A DNA stretch of 64,000 nt, from the NCBI RefSeq assembly GCF_000761245.1, contig NZ_AWOR01000001.1:310001-374000 (forward strand), given 5' to 3'. Each line of letters starts with the position of its first letter. The first letter of the stretch is position 1. Position numbers and translations under genes: made by a program. Source of the DNA: Comamonas testosteroni (GTDB lineage: Bacteria > Pseudomonadota > Gammaproteobacteria > Burkholderiales > Burkholderiaceae_C). A model generated the notes under the pieces. The model worked only from the letters and a program-made list of their open reading frames with translations, made no database searches and was not told the DNA's origin. Shown here piece after piece: positions 1 through 9,350 of this stretch.

Positions 1-2359
1 AATACCCCATGCGCAGCAACCAGTCGTTGCTGGACAGCGAGCCGATGCGCACGCGCCGCTCGACCGCGAGTATGAGGTTGTGATCGCTCAGTGGCTTGGC
101 ACGAATGCCGAAGGCCCCCTGAGTAGTCTCGCCGCCCGTGGGCACATCGTGGCGGCTGTAGACGGTTTGCGCAGCGCCGCCGTACAGCTCCCAGAAGCGG
201 CCATCGCCGAACTTCTGCGGGCGCCAGTACACCTCGCTGACAAGCTGGGCCACGTCGCCATACAGGCCGGGCTGGGCGCCCGCAGCTCCCAGGGAAATGC
301 CGCGATAGCCCAGCAAGGTGTTGACGCCCCAGGAGCGATCCCGGTCGGCCACTTCACGCCGCGTCTCATATTGCTGCTGCGGCGTCATGGCGAGTCTGCC
401 GTCATGTGCCGCGGCAATGGCCTGCTTGAAGTAGTCGATGGACTGCTCGTTCTCGGCCAGCCTGCTGGCCGCGTAGGCTCCATCGCGCAGCGCCGTGTCC
501 GGCAGGCGGCTCTGCTCCCGTGCGCGGTTGAAGATGGACAAGGCACGGCGATCATCGCCCACGCGGATGGCCATATAGGCCAGATTGGGATCGGCGCTTT
601 GCTGCATCTCTGGCTCCGAGGCAGCCTGGGCAAAACGTGCTGCCGCCTCCTCGCGCCGTCCCAGTTGCAGCAGCAGATCCACCTCGCTGGACAGGGACAG
701 GCCGCCCATCTGCAAGGCCGTCTGTGCATCGGCATTGGCCGCCTCGGTCATGCCCAGCTCGCGACGCAGACGGCTGCGCAGGGCCAGCACCTCGACGGCA
801 TCGGGCTGCAGCTGCAGGGTTTGATCGGCCTCTTCGAGGGCTTGCGCCTTCTGGCCAGAGGCCAGCAAGGCCTGCAGGCGCAGCTGGCGATAGGGCAGTT
901 GTCCGGGGTTGAGCTGCACGGCAGCCCCGGCCTTTTCTGCCGCCAAAGCATATTGCCCATCGCTGTAGGCTTGATAGGCTTCATGTGCGACCTTGTAGGC
1001 CGGGTCCGGCGCCTCCTGCCCGGGCCAGATTTCGCAGCCGGGCACGTCGCCGGCGCTGAAGCAGTTGACCAGGGGCAAGGGCAGCTCGTAGCTGCGTGAC
1101 ATGGCCGAAGAGCGCAAAGCCTTGAGCTGCTCGCGGCGGCTGCTGACATCGGCATTGCTGTCTGTCTCCAGTGCCTGCACCAGGCGCTGGGCACGTTCGG
1201 TCTGGCCGGCGGCCATTGCCGCATCAAGGGTAATCACGCCGTAGTTCTGCCGCTCGGAGCGCGCCAGATGGGGTGCGGCAAGGGCGGTGTCGAAGGCCTG
1301 TTCGGAGGCCATGCCGCGTCCCTGTGCATGCAGGGCCACGCCCAGCAGCATCCGCAGTGCCGGATCGTCCTGCAGTGCCAGCCCTTGCTCTGCCACGCGC
1401 TGTGCCTGTGCCGCTTGCCCATCCTGGAGCAGCAGGCCCAGCCATTGCAGGCGGGGAGCCAGTGCATCCGGTGCTGTTCGGACGCTGGTCTCGGCATACC
1501 TGAGGGCCTTGACCATGTCGCCTTGCTCGCGTGCCTGCAAGGCCTGCTCGAAGGGACGCAGGGCGCGGCGCTGACGTATGGATGTGCGCAGCATCTGCCA
1601 ATCGGGATCCGACTGCAGCTGTTTCACGTTGTCCAGTCTTGCTGCACGGGCCTCGGCCTCGTCGAAGCGTCCGTTCTCGACCAGCAGGTAGACCAGCAGG
1701 CGCTGGTAGTCCAGACGCGCCGGGGCCGCCGCTACGGCCTGTCTGGCCAGAGGCAAGGCAGCGGCGAAGTCGCGCCGCTCGGTGGCGGCATAGGCCTGGC
1801 TGGCCTTGGCGTAACCAGCAGGCATGGCCTGTGCTGCCGGGCTCTTGCGCGGGCGCGGCGTGGTGTCTGCTGTCGAGGCGGCCGCCTTTGTCGGCTCCGG
1901 TGTTGTCGCTGCTGAAGGCGTGGCCGTGCCTGGCGTCTTCGGCGGCTCCTTGGCCGAAGGAGCGGGCAGGGCTTGAGACTCGGGCTGTCTGGCCGGAACG
2001 GCTCCCTGATGCATGTCGCGCAGAGCCTGGGTCAGACGCGCATCGCCAGGGTGGCGCTGAAGCTGAGCCTTCAGTACAGCTTCGGCCTGTGCGGGTTGGC
2101 CAAAGCGGCGATGGGCTGCCGCCAATTGCAAGACGATCTCGGTGTTGTCCGGTGCCAGACGCTGAGCCTGCTGCAGCTCGGAGATGGCGCGCTGGCCATC
2201 GCCGCGCGCCATGGCCTCATACGCCTTGTCGATCCGGGGGTAGACCTGAAAGCGCTGTCTGGGAGTGATATCCGGACCTAGATCCACGGCCTGCGCCAGA
2301 CCATCGTATGGGGTGGCGCATGCCAGGGAAAGAACCAGAATAGGACGAGAAAGCTTCAT
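1..2359 (-). CDS. nfrA: NfrA-like outer-membrane TPR protein (phage N4 receptor type), 3' end outside window
   Basis: The frame opens at an ATG at 2359 and stays open for about 786 codons to the window edge, so the C-terminus is missing. It starts with a signal peptide (residues about 1-23, MKLSRPILVLSLA then GLAQA). TPR-like helical repeats follow, with a Pro/Ala/Thr-rich linker around residues 110-150. From about residue 675 the sequence (WGVNTLLGYRG, then NLILAVERRVRIGS) resembles the NfrA C-terminal domain. E. coli NfrA is about 990 aa, so some 200 residues should lie outside. In E. coli NfrA is the outer-membrane partner of NfrB and receptor for phage N4; a role in glycan export is inferred. 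It starts 10 bp after nfrB stops, so it is the last visible gene of the glmM-wecB-nfrB-nfrA operon. Several open frames on either strand here are shadows of this gene. Confidence 0.85.
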   Translation of the reverse strand, partial: MKLSRPILVLSLACATPYDGLAQAVDLGPDITPRQRFQVYPRIDKAYEAMARGDGQRAISELQQAQRLAPDNTEIVLQLAAAHRRFGQPAQAEAVLKAQLQRHPGDARLTQALRDMHQGAVPARQPESQALPAPSAKEPPKTPGTATPSAATTPEPTKAAASTADTTPRPRKSPAAQAMPAGYAKASQAYAATERRDFAAALPLARQAVAAAPARLDYQRLLVYLLVENGRFDEAEARAARLDNVKQLQSDPDWQMLRTSIRQRRALRPFEQALQAREQGDMVKALRYAETSVRTAPDALAPRLQWLGLLLQDGQAAQAQRVAEQGLALQDDPALRMLLGVALHAQGRGMASEQAFDTALAAPHLARSERQNYGVITLDAAMAAGQTERAQRLVQALETDSNADVSSRREQLKALRSSAMSRSYELPLPLVNCFSAGDVPGCEIWPGQEAPDPAYKVAHEAYQAYSDGQYALAAEKAGAAVQLNPGQLPYRQLRLQALLASGQKAQALEEADQTLQLQPDAVEVLALRSRLRRELGMTEAANADAQTALQMGGLSLSSEVDLLLQLGRREEAAARFAQAASEPEMQQSADPNLAYMAIRVGDDRRALSIFNRAREQSRLPDTALRDGAYAASRLAENEQSIDYFKQAIAAAHDGRLAMTPQQQYETRREVADRDRSWGVNTLLGYRGISLGAAGAQPGLYGDVAQLVSEVYWRPQKFGDGRFWELYGGAAQTVYSRHDVPTGGETTQGAFGIRAKPLSDHNLILAVERRVRIGSLSSNDWLLRMGY

Positions 2360-2369
2360 ATATTGGCAC

Positions 2370-4592
2370 CTAAGCAGCAACGGACACGATCGGGGCGGCA
2401 TCAAGGCGGCGCAAAAGTTGCGCCATGGTGACTTGCAGCTGTTGCTGCAGTCGCAGTGCTTCATCCAGTGTGGCCTGCGTCAAGGCCCCCTGGTTCACCA
2501 GGAACTGGCCCAGGCTGTCATCGCTTTGCTCATGTCTGAGCAGCAAGGCATTCAGCACTGCCGTGTCGATGCGGCCCAGGGCTTGAAGCACTTCGCCCAG
2601 CATCAGCTGCCGCGACACATAGAATTTCCACAGCTCTTTCGCCTGTTCGGCGGATACGCGTTTGCGCTCCACGGCCCAGGCCAGCAGTTCGCGAGCCGGC
2701 TCCCCATGCTGTCTTGCATACAGACGCCGCAGCTCGACCGTGACCTCTCCCTTGGGGGCAATGAGGTAGCGCACGGGCCTCTCCAGCTTGCGCTCCAGGG
2801 CTGCATGCGAGACCGGGTCTATGACGGACTCGCTGGCCAGGATCAGTGTTTTTCCCTCCTCGCGCAGCGGCACCACGCTGTAATGCAGTGCCAGATGTGC
2901 CGGCAGCAGCGCCGCGATCTCGTCGGGGATCAGATGCTCTCCCAGAAACTCCCATGAAACGCCAGCTTGCTGGGCAACTGCAGCGGCCAGCTGTGCGGTG
3001 CTGATCAGGTCCTTGTGCACCAGCGCACTGCCCAGGCGCAAGCCGGGAGTGGGGCGCACCAGTGCTTCCTGCAACTGGCTCTCGGTCAAGGCACCTTGTG
3101 CGATCAGTATCTGTCCCAGGGGCTGGCGCAGTCTGGGTCCCTCTCCCAGCATGGGGAAGTCATGGTCGGTCTTGGCCCAGGCCATGCGCCGGATATCCTT
3201 GGCCTGCAGCGCCTGGGCGATGGCCCGCCAGTTGGCCAGAAAGTTCACTAAATTGCCCCATAGCAGGCGCGGAAGCGACATCAATCCCTGGACGATGCCG
3301 TAGTAGCTGGTGACGAAGAACATGCGCTGGACAATGCGGTTGAGCATCAGCATGAAGTTCGCAGCCAGCAGCGCATACAGCCACCAGTCTCCCTGGAAGA
3401 TGGAGAGAAACCGGTAGCTGTCCGGTACCAGGCGCTGGTAGAGCCAGATGGCAATCAGCTGCATCGCCAGCAGCATGGCCAGAAAGCTGGCGAAATTGGT
3501 GAGAGCACCTTTTCGGTCGCGCCAGAGAAAATAGTTCAGCACGCCGCTCTTGGTCCAGCGCAGGGTCTTGAAACCCTGGATCACGATGCCCGTGATCCAG
3601 CGGGACTTCTGTCGCACCGCCGCATTCAGCGTATCGGGAAAGAACTCCCGCACGCAGATGACGCTGGCCTCACGCGCGCTGCGTCCGCGTCGGCGTGGCT
3701 GCTCGGGGTCGGCAGGCTGGTCCGCATCATGCACGGGAAAGCGCACGAAGATCTCGCGCATACCCAGCTGCTTGAGCCGGAAACCGATGTCGTAGTCCTC
3801 GGTCAGGCTCTGGGTATCGAAGGCCACGCCGTCACCGAGCTCCAGCAGCGCCGTGATGGCGCGGCGGCTGAAGCAGGTGCCGACCCCGGCGCTGGGCACC
3901 TGGCCCACCAGGGCCTCGCGCACCACGATGTCCTTGGCATGCAGCTCGGCAAACTCGTCCAGATAATGCCCGCCGGTAAATTCGCGCAGCGGCCGCTCAA
4001 GGGGGTAGACCGGCAGCTGGATCAGATCCTTGCGATCCACGAGGAAGTTGAACAGCCTTAGCTCCAGCTTGGACAGCACGTCTTCCGAGTCATGCAGGAT
4101 GAAGCCTGCAAACGCTATGCCCGAGCGCTGCTCGAACTGGAAGATGGCATCGAGCACGTTGTTGAGGCAGTCGGCCTTGCTGGTTGGCCCGGGGCGTGCG
4201 CAGACCACGCTGTGCACATTCGGGAAATGGGCTCTTACCTGCTCCACATCGGCGTGTGTCTGAGGGTCGTTGGGGTAGGTGCCGATGAAGATGTGGTAGT
4301 TCTCATAGTCCAGCGTGGTTGCCGCCAGCTGCGCCATCTTGCCGATCACGCCATGCTCCTGCCAGGCGGGCACCATGATGGCCAGCGGCTTCTCGTCCAC
4401 GCCGAGCAAGGCCTTGTAATTCATCTGCTCATGGCGCGAATACACGGTCAGTGCACGCCAGGCGCGCCGCCCCCAGTAAAAGAGGTCGATGAACAGATCG
4501 TCCAGTCCGCTGATGAAGATCACCACCGCAATGACGATGGCGATGCTCTTGAGGACATAGAGGTATCCGGTGAACAGGTCAAGCCAGGACAT
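2370..4592 (-). CDS. nfrB: NfrB-like inner-membrane GT2 glycosyltransferase with C-terminal MshEN (c-di-GMP binding) module
   Basis: 740 aa, close to E. coli NfrB. An N-terminal membrane segment (about 15-40) precedes a GT2 domain (about 68-345) with HDSED (167-171), TEDYD (264-268) and the QKSRW acceptor motif (328-332). Further hydrophobic helices lie at about 365-385 and 400-450. The C-terminus carries an MshEN module (about 486-610): LGQILIAQGALTESQLQEA followed by a matching RLGSALVHKDLI block, the pattern of c-di-GMP binding MshEN. A weaker third and fourth copy of the LGxxL...LxxAL unit occur at about 665-715. In E. coli, c-di-GMP binding activates NfrB for synthesis of an N-acetylmannosamine-based glycan. 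ATG 4592 has AAAGGA upstream and overlaps the wecB stop by 14 nt, suggesting translational coupling. Confidence 0.92.
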   Translation of the reverse strand: MSWLDLFTGYLYVLKSIAIVIAVVIFISGLDDLFIDLFYWGRRAWRALTVYSRHEQMNYKALLGVDEKPLAIMVPAWQEHGVIGKMAQLAATTLDYENYHIFIGTYPNDPQTHADVEQVRAHFPNVHSVVCARPGPTSKADCLNNVLDAIFQFEQRSGIAFAGFILHDSEDVLSKLELRLFNFLVDRKDLIQLPVYPLERPLREFTGGHYLDEFAELHAKDIVVREALVGQVPSAGVGTCFSRRAITALLELGDGVAFDTQSLTEDYDIGFRLKQLGMREIFVRFPVHDADQPADPEQPRRRGRSAREASVICVREFFPDTLNAAVRQKSRWITGIVIQGFKTLRWTKSGVLNYFLWRDRKGALTNFASFLAMLLAMQLIAIWLYQRLVPDSYRFLSIFQGDWWLYALLAANFMLMLNRIVQRMFFVTSYYGIVQGLMSLPRLLWGNLVNFLANWRAIAQALQAKDIRRMAWAKTDHDFPMLGEGPRLRQPLGQILIAQGALTESQLQEALVRPTPGLRLGSALVHKDLISTAQLAAAVAQQAGVSWEFLGEHLIPDEIAALLPAHLALHYSVVPLREEGKTLILASESVIDPVSHAALERKLERPVRYLIAPKGEVTVELRRLYARQHGEPARELLAWAVERKRVSAEQAKELWKFYVSRQLMLGEVLQALGRIDTAVLNALLLRHEQSDDSLGQFLVNQGALTQATLDEALRLQQQLQVTMAQLLRRLDAAPIVSVAA

Positions 4593-5760
4593 GAGGCGTC
4601 CTTTCTGCGGCTTTCTGTGCCAGGCCAGCTTGATCAGGCCTCAGCATCTGGTGCAGTCTTTTCTCGGTGCGCTGCGCTGCAGTCCCGTCACCAAACGGGT
4701 TGCTGCTGGCTTGCATGCTCCGGTAGGCAGCATCGTCATGCATCAGGTGGCGCACGGACTGAACGATCCTGCCTTTGTCGGCCCCAACCAAGGCGGCGCA
4801 GCCGGCTTCCAGCACCTCGGGACGCTCGGTCTCGTCGCGCAAGACCAGCACCGGTACCTTGAAGGTCGGCGCCTCCTCCTGCAGTCCGCCGGAATCGGTC
4901 AGCACCAGCCAGGCATCGGCCAGGGCCTGCTGCATGGCCAGGTAATCCAGCGGCTCTGTCAGCTTGACATTGGGAAGTCCGCCCAGCAGGCGGTATACGG
5001 GCTCCTTGACCACCGGATTGAGGTGGACCGGAAACAGCACCGGCATCTGGGGAAACTCGCGCGCGATGTCGGCAATGGCTTCGCACACATGATCCACATC
5101 GGGGCCCCAGTTCTCTCGCCTGTGCATGGTCACCAGGATATGGCCTCGGCCCTGCATGCGGCGATGGATGTGGTGATGCTGGCTGGCCCAGAGCTGGGCA
5201 TCGACGACGGTGTTGCCGGTGAGCTCGATCTTTTCCTTGGCCACGTTTTCGCGCTCCAGTGCCTGCTGGGCTCTGAGGGTGGGGGCCAGATGCAGGCTGG
5301 CGATGCGCCCTATCATTTGCCGCAGACCTTCTTCTGGAAAAGGTCGGTGCAGGTTGTAGGTGCGCAGGCCGGCCTCGACATGGACGACGGGCACCTTGAG
5401 GTAGAAGCCGGCCAATGCACCCTGAAATGCGCTCTCTGTGTCGCCCTGCACGATCACTGCCTCACAGCTCGTATCCGCCAGCACGGACTCCAGCTGAGTC
5501 CGGCAGCCTGTAGCGAATTCCAGCAGTGAGCTTCCTTGCCTTTGCAGCACATGATCGGGCTGGATATGAAAGCAATCGAGCATTTGCGCGGCCATGTCGC
5601 CATGCTGGCCGGTGTGCAGCCAGATGGGGCGGGCCCAGTGCGTCTGTTGCAGTGCGTGATAGACAGGGGCCAGCTTGATGATTTCGGGCCTGGTCCCGGA
5701 CACGATGAGCAACTGCGCGATGTCTGGCGTGGCGTGAAGAGCCTCGGAGTCCTGATTCAT
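4579..5760 (-). CDS. wecB: UDP-N-acetylglucosamine 2-epimerase (non-hydrolysing)
   Basis: 393 aa. Converts UDP-GlcNAc to UDP-ManNAc in the cytosol. Recognisable family blocks are SGTRPEIIKLAPV at the N-terminus, LHTGQH, VHVEAGLRTYNLHRPFPEE, TMHRRENWG and TDSGGLQEEAPTF followed by LRDETERPEVLE. The frame extends upstream to a TTG at 5781, but ATG 5760 has AGGGAGA at ideal spacing and is preferred. It lies between glmM and nfrB in the same direction. In E. coli WecB supplies the ManNAc precursor for the NfrA/NfrB glycan, so this copy is probably dedicated to this operon rather than to enterobacterial common antigen. Assignment is firm; dedication to the operon is inference. Confidence 0.93.
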   Translation of the reverse strand: MNQDSEALHATPDIAQLLIVSGTRPEIIKLAPVYHALQQTHWARPIWLHTGQHGDMAAQMLDCFHIQPDHVLQRQGSSLLEFATGCRTQLESVLADTSCEAVIVQGDTESAFQGALAGFYLKVPVVHVEAGLRTYNLHRPFPEEGLRQMIGRIASLHLAPTLRAQQALERENVAKEKIELTGNTVVDAQLWASQHHHIHRRMQGRGHILVTMHRRENWGPDVDHVCEAIADIAREFPQMPVLFPVHLNPVVKEPVYRLLGGLPNVKLTEPLDYLAMQQALADAWLVLTDSGGLQEEAPTFKVPVLVLRDETERPEVLEAGCAALVGADKGRIVQSVRHLMHDDAAYRSMQASSNPFGDGTAAQRTEKRLHQMLRPDQAGLAQKAAERTPHVLA

Positions 5761-5922
5761 TGCGTTCTCCCTTTGAGTCAATTGGTATCAGACTGTCTTC
5801 ATTCGTACCTGCTCAAAATCATCTTTCACGCTCTGCTTCGGGTATGTCAGCCAGCTCCTCATGCTGGCCGCCATCGGTGCCGGCTTTATCTGCTGCATGA
5901 GCGGCGCAGCCGCATCAGCGAG

Positions 5923-7263
5923 CTAACCGTCTCTGGCCGCCGTGACCAGACGCTCGGCACAGCGGCTGGCCTGATCGCCATCCTGCGCTTCCACCATCAC
6001 ATGCAACAGCGGCTCCGTGCCGCTGTGACGAACCAGCACACGCCCGGTAGAACCCAGCTCGGCCTCGACCTGTGCCTGCACTCGTGCCAGCAACGCATTG
6101 CTGCGCCAATCCCGGTCTGGTGACCAGTGCACATTGAGCAATGCCTGGGGGTAGAGCTGCACCGGCAGCAGCCATTGCGACAGTGTGCGGCCGGTGCTCA
6201 CACAGGCCTGCAATATCTGCAGTGCATTCACCAGACCGTCGCCCGTGCTGTGGCGGTCCAGTATCAGCAGATGGCCTGAGCCCTCGCCCCCGAAGGTCCA
6301 GCCCCTGCGGCTGAGCTCTTCAAGCACGTAGCGGTCACCGACCTTGGTGCGCATGAAGTCCACATCCAGCACCCCGAATGCCCGCTCCACCGCCATATTC
6401 GTCATCAGCGTGCCGACGGCACCCGCAATGCTCTCGTCATGCTCCAGGCGGTCGGCAACAATCAGGTACAGCAACTCGTCACCGTTGTAGAGCCGCCCGG
6501 CTGCATCGACGACCAGCAGGCGATCGGCATCGCCATCCAGGGCGATGCCGAAATCCGCACCGCAACCGGAAACAGTCGTGGCCAGGAGCTCCGGATGTGC
6601 GGCTCCAGCCCCCTGGTTGATATTCATGCCATCGGGCGCGCAGCCTATGGCAACCACTTCGGCCCCGAGTTCATGCAAGACCATGGGCGCTATCTGATAG
6701 GCCGCGCCATGGCCGGCATCGACCACGATCTTCAGTCCTCGCAAGGTGAACGCATGGTCGCAGGTGCTCTTGCAAAACTCGATATAGCGACCGGCGGCAT
6801 CCTCCAGGAGCTGGGTCTTTCCGAGTGCGATCGCCGGGACCCAATGCGGCTCATCCAGCAGCATTTGCTCGACTGCTACCTCCCAGACGTAGGGCAGCTT
6901 GGTGCCTTTGGCACTGAAGAATTTGATGCCGTTGTCCTCGAAGGTGTTGTGGCTGGCGCTGATGACCACTCCGAGGCTGGCCCGCAAGGCCCGCGTGAGA
7001 TAGGCCACGCCCGGTGTAGGCAGCGTTCCAAGCAGCACCACATCCACGCCAGAGGAATTGAAGCCCGACACCAAGGCGCTTTCGAGCATGTGCCCCGAGA
7101 TGCGCGTGTCCTTGCCAATCAGCACCGTCGGGCGCTCTTCGTTGCGATGAAGCATTCGTCCGACGACATGGGCAAGATGCAGAGCGAAGTCCGGCGTGAT
7201 GGGAAAGTACCCAGCCCGCCCACGGATTCCGTCGGTACCGAAATATTGGCGTCTCATATCCAT
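5923..7263 (-). CDS. glmM: Phosphoglucosamine mutase, glycan-operon copy
   Basis: 446 aa from ATG 7263, the usual GlmM length. Interconverts glucosamine-6-P and glucosamine-1-P, a step toward UDP-GlcNAc. The N-terminus shows [14 protein letters not shown]. The phospho-serine loop ISASHNT has S104 as the expected phosphorylated residue. The metal loop DGDADR and the phosphate-binding [11 protein letters not shown] block are intact. The frame continues upstream to a GTG, but ATG 7263 follows AGGTG by 6 nt. It is the first gene of the glycan operon, about 160 bp upstream of wecB. The housekeeping glmM of this group usually sits beside folP/ftsH, so this is likely a second, operon-dedicated copy; that needs the rest of the genome. 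Confidence 0.9.
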   Translation of the reverse strand: MDMRRQYFGTDGIRGRAGYFPITPDFALHLAHVVGRMLHRNEERPTVLIGKDTRISGHMLESALVSGFNSSGVDVVLLGTLPTPGVAYLTRALRASLGVVISASHNTFEDNGIKFFSAKGTKLPYVWEVAVEQMLLDEPHWVPAIALGKTQLLEDAAGRYIEFCKSTCDHAFTLRGLKIVVDAGHGAAYQIAPMVLHELGAEVVAIGCAPDGMNINQGAGAAHPELLATTVSGCGADFGIALDGDADRLLVVDAAGRLYNGDELLYLIVADRLEHDESIAGAVGTLMTNMAVERAFGVLDVDFMRTKVGDRYVLEELSRRGWTFGGEGSGHLLILDRHSTGDGLVNALQILQACVSTGRTLSQWLLPVQLYPQALLNVHWSPDRDWRSNALLARVQAQVEAELGSTGRVLVRHSGTEPLLHVMVEAQDGDQASRCAERLVTAARDG

Positions 7264-8046
7264 GATGATCACCTGTGCCTGAATACATTGATCGAGCGGG
7301 ATGGGTTTCCGGGTTCGGTCAATTATTTATGGGTGCAACACTGTCGAAGTATTAAAAACTATTGATTTATTTTTTCCATAGTTTCACTAGCAAAAACAAT
7401 CCGAACAAGAATGCAGCGTAAAAAGAAACATCTTTTTACGCCATGAATATTTGGATGCCGAATTGGGGTTTTATACACAGTATTTAGGGTATTTCGCTTC
7501 CCGGTCGGGACTGCTTTGCATTGCTGTCAACCCTAGCGTCAGGCGGCTTGCCGAAGCCCATCCCGCAATAGCTTTGCTTGTCATGCCGTCATGTGTCGCT
7601 CTCTGCAGTGCAGCTTCTCGCTGGTGTGGAGGCCGCTCATTGAAAATATCAGTGCCTTTATTTCCGGATCGCTTGTGGCATGCCTGCTCAGGAGTGGGCG
7701 ATGGTCCTATGTGCGCCAGTTAATCGCAGCCGGAATATTGATGCAGGAAAGAAATTGGGGCTGAAAACAATAAATCCTGAGGCCGGCTCTGTGTTTGCTG
7801 TTATTCAATTGGGAGCACAGGGATTTTGTGCTGCTCTTTATGGGTTTAGGCAGCTGTTGCATTGAATCGTTTCAACTCGCTCAGGCTTGATTCGCGATGC
7901 GATGGCTGTGGCCGGGCTGCGTGCCGCCGAAGCCGGGTGGCAATGCCATGGCAGCGGCAAGGGGACGCCGCCGGCAGATGCCCTAGGCAGCGGCGAGGCC
8001 GTGGTATCTTTGGCCTCCTTGTTCGTAGATATTCCGAGACTGGTCC
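7264..8046. other. 783-bp divergent intergenic region between glmM operon and hisF
   Basis: No convincing gene. About 7320-7500 is clearly AT-rich compared with the surroundings and probably holds the promoter of the minus-strand glycan operon. A perfect inverted repeat lies within it (separate entry). The rest up to hisF holds short open frames without recognisable protein character. I could not recognise a hisA remnant immediately upstream of hisF. Confidence 0.5.
7416..7441. promoter_or_regulatory. Perfect 10-bp inverted repeat upstream of the glycan operon
   Basis: GCGTAAAAAG, a 6-nt spacer AAACAT, then CTTTTTACGC. It sits about 155 bp upstream of the glmM start in the AT-rich part of the spacer. 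No T-tract follows on either strand, so a DNA-level operator is more likely than a terminator. The binding protein is unknown. Confidence 0.45.
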
Positions 8047-8847
8047 ATGCTTGCCAAACGCATCATTCCCTGCCTTGACGTGACCGGTGGCCGCGTGGTC
8101 AAGGGCGTCAATTTTCTGGAGCTGCGCGATGCGGGCGACCCGGTGGAAATTGCCGCACGCTACAACGCCCAGGGTGCGGATGAGCTGACTTTTCTGGACA
8201 TCACGGCCACCAGTGATGGCCGCGACCTGATCCTGCCCATCATCGAGGCCGTGGCTTCGCAGGTCTTCATTCCGCTGACCGTGGGCGGTGGCGTGCGCAG
8301 CGTGGAAGATGTGCGCCGCCTGCTCAATGCCGGAGCCGACAAGACCAGCTTCAACTCCGCCGCCATTGCCAACCCCGACACCATCAACGCCTGCAGCGAC
8401 AAGTACGGCGCGCAATGCATCGTGGTGGCCATCGACGCCAAGCGCCGCACGCCCGAGGACGAGCAGCGCATCGGCCCCGGCGGCACGCCCATGGGGCCGG
8501 GCTGGGATGTGTACAGCCATGGCGGGCGCAAGAACGTGGGGCTGGACGTGGTGCGCTGGGCCGAAGAGATGGCCAGGCGTGGTGCCGGCGAGATCCTGCT
8601 GACCAGCATGGACAAGGACGGCACCAAGAGCGGCTTCGACCTGAAGCTCACGCGTGCCGTGGCCGATGCCGTGGCCGTGCCCGTGATCGCATCGGGCGGT
8701 GTCGGTAATCTGGAAGATCTGGCCGATGGCGTGACCATTGGCGGCGCCGATGCCGTGCTGGCTGCCAGCATCTTCCACTATGGCGAGTACACCGTGCAGC
8801 AGGCCAAGGAATGCATGCGCGCGCGTGGCATTCCCGTACGCTTGTAA
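8047..8847 (+). CDS. hisF: Imidazole glycerol phosphate synthase cyclase subunit
   Basis: 266 aa TIM barrel. With HisH it converts PRFAR and ammonia to imidazole glycerol phosphate and AICAR in histidine synthesis. The N-terminus [20 protein letters not shown] carries the catalytic Asp (D11); the second half shows the barrel repeat with VVAIDAK and [13 protein letters not shown] phosphate-binding turns. ATG 8047 is the natural family start. hisI and hisE follow, but hisA, which normally precedes hisF, is absent; the glycan operon lies upstream instead. Confidence 0.96.
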   Translation: MLAKRIIPCLDVTGGRVVKGVNFLELRDAGDPVEIAARYNAQGADELTFLDITATSDGRDLILPIIEAVASQVFIPLTVGGGVRSVEDVRRLLNAGADKTSFNSAAIANPDTINACSDKYGAQCIVVAIDAKRRTPEDEQRIGPGGTPMGPGWDVYSHGGRKNVGLDVVRWAEEMARRGAGEILLTSMDKDGTKSGFDLKLTRAVADAVAVPVIASGGVGNLEDLADGVTIGGADAVLAASIFHYGEYTVQQAKECMRARGIPVRL

Positions 8848-8860
8848 TAGTTAATTTGAG

Positions 8861-8936
8861 AGCTGCTTGCGCAGGCTACAAGCGGCTTTCCATATGTTTT
8901 GTGGTTGAAATCGGTTGCTGGCCTGCGCTAGCAGCT
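8861..8936. repeat. 76-bp intergenic inverted repeat, copy R1 (hisF-hisI)
   Basis: Begins AGCTGCTTGCGCAGGC and ends GCCTGCGCTAGCAGCT: a 16-bp terminal inverted repeat with one mismatch. Exactly the same length as the copies at 21052, 33265, 34818 and 63621. It sits between hisF and hisI and would form a stem in their common transcript. Confidence 0.8.
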
Positions 8937-8956
8937 ATACAAAACAAAGGTCTGCA

Positions 8957-9346
8957 ATGAGCTGGCTGGATCAGGTCAAATGGGATGCGCAAGGGCTGGT
9001 GCCCGTGATTGCACAGGAGCAAAGCAGCGGCGACGTGGTCATGTTCGCCTGGATGAACCGCGAGGCACTGGAGAAGACCGCCGAGCTCGGGCGTGCCGTC
9101 TACTTCAGCCGCTCGCGCAACAAGCTGTGGTTCAAGGGCGAGGAGTCCGGCCATGTGCAGACCGTGCATGAGATGCGCATCGACTGCGACAACGACGTGG
9201 TTTTGCTCAAGATCACGCAAGAGGGGCATGATCCCGGTATTGCCTGCCATACCGGTCGCCACTCCTGCTTCTACAGCGTTTTCAAGGACGGACAGTGGCT
9301 GGCTGTCGATCCGGTCTTGAAAGATCCTGCTTCCATCTACAAATAA
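8957..9346 (+). CDS. hisI: Phosphoribosyl-AMP cyclohydrolase
   Basis: 129 aa single-domain HisI. Hydrolytic opening of the adenine ring of PR-AMP, third step of histidine synthesis. Shows [10 protein letters not shown] at the start, the metal-binding [10 protein letters not shown] and the Cys/His cluster [13 protein letters not shown] 8957 has AAAGG 6 nt upstream; a longer in-frame start at 8915 lies inside the 76-bp repeat and is rejected. hisE follows after 4 bp, so translation is probably coupled. Confidence 0.96.
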   Translation: MSWLDQVKWDAQGLVPVIAQEQSSGDVVMFAWMNREALEKTAELGRAVYFSRSRNKLWFKGEESGHVQTVHEMRIDCDNDVVLLKITQEGHDPGIACHTGRHSCFYSVFKDGQWLAVDPVLKDPASIYK

Positions 9347-9350
9347 AGTC

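Noticed and set aside
80..1099. Open frame of 339 codons on the plus strand at the left edge
   Set aside because: Antisense shadow of nfrA, whose minus-strand frame is open from 2359 to the window edge with signal peptide and TPR repeats.
7451..7723. 90-codon open frame in the glmM-hisF spacer
   Set aside because: No ribosome-binding site, no recognisable motif, mixed composition; treated as chance.
7846..8046. Possible hisA remnant just upstream of hisF
   Set aside because: Inspection of the reading frames showed no HisA C-terminal sequence.
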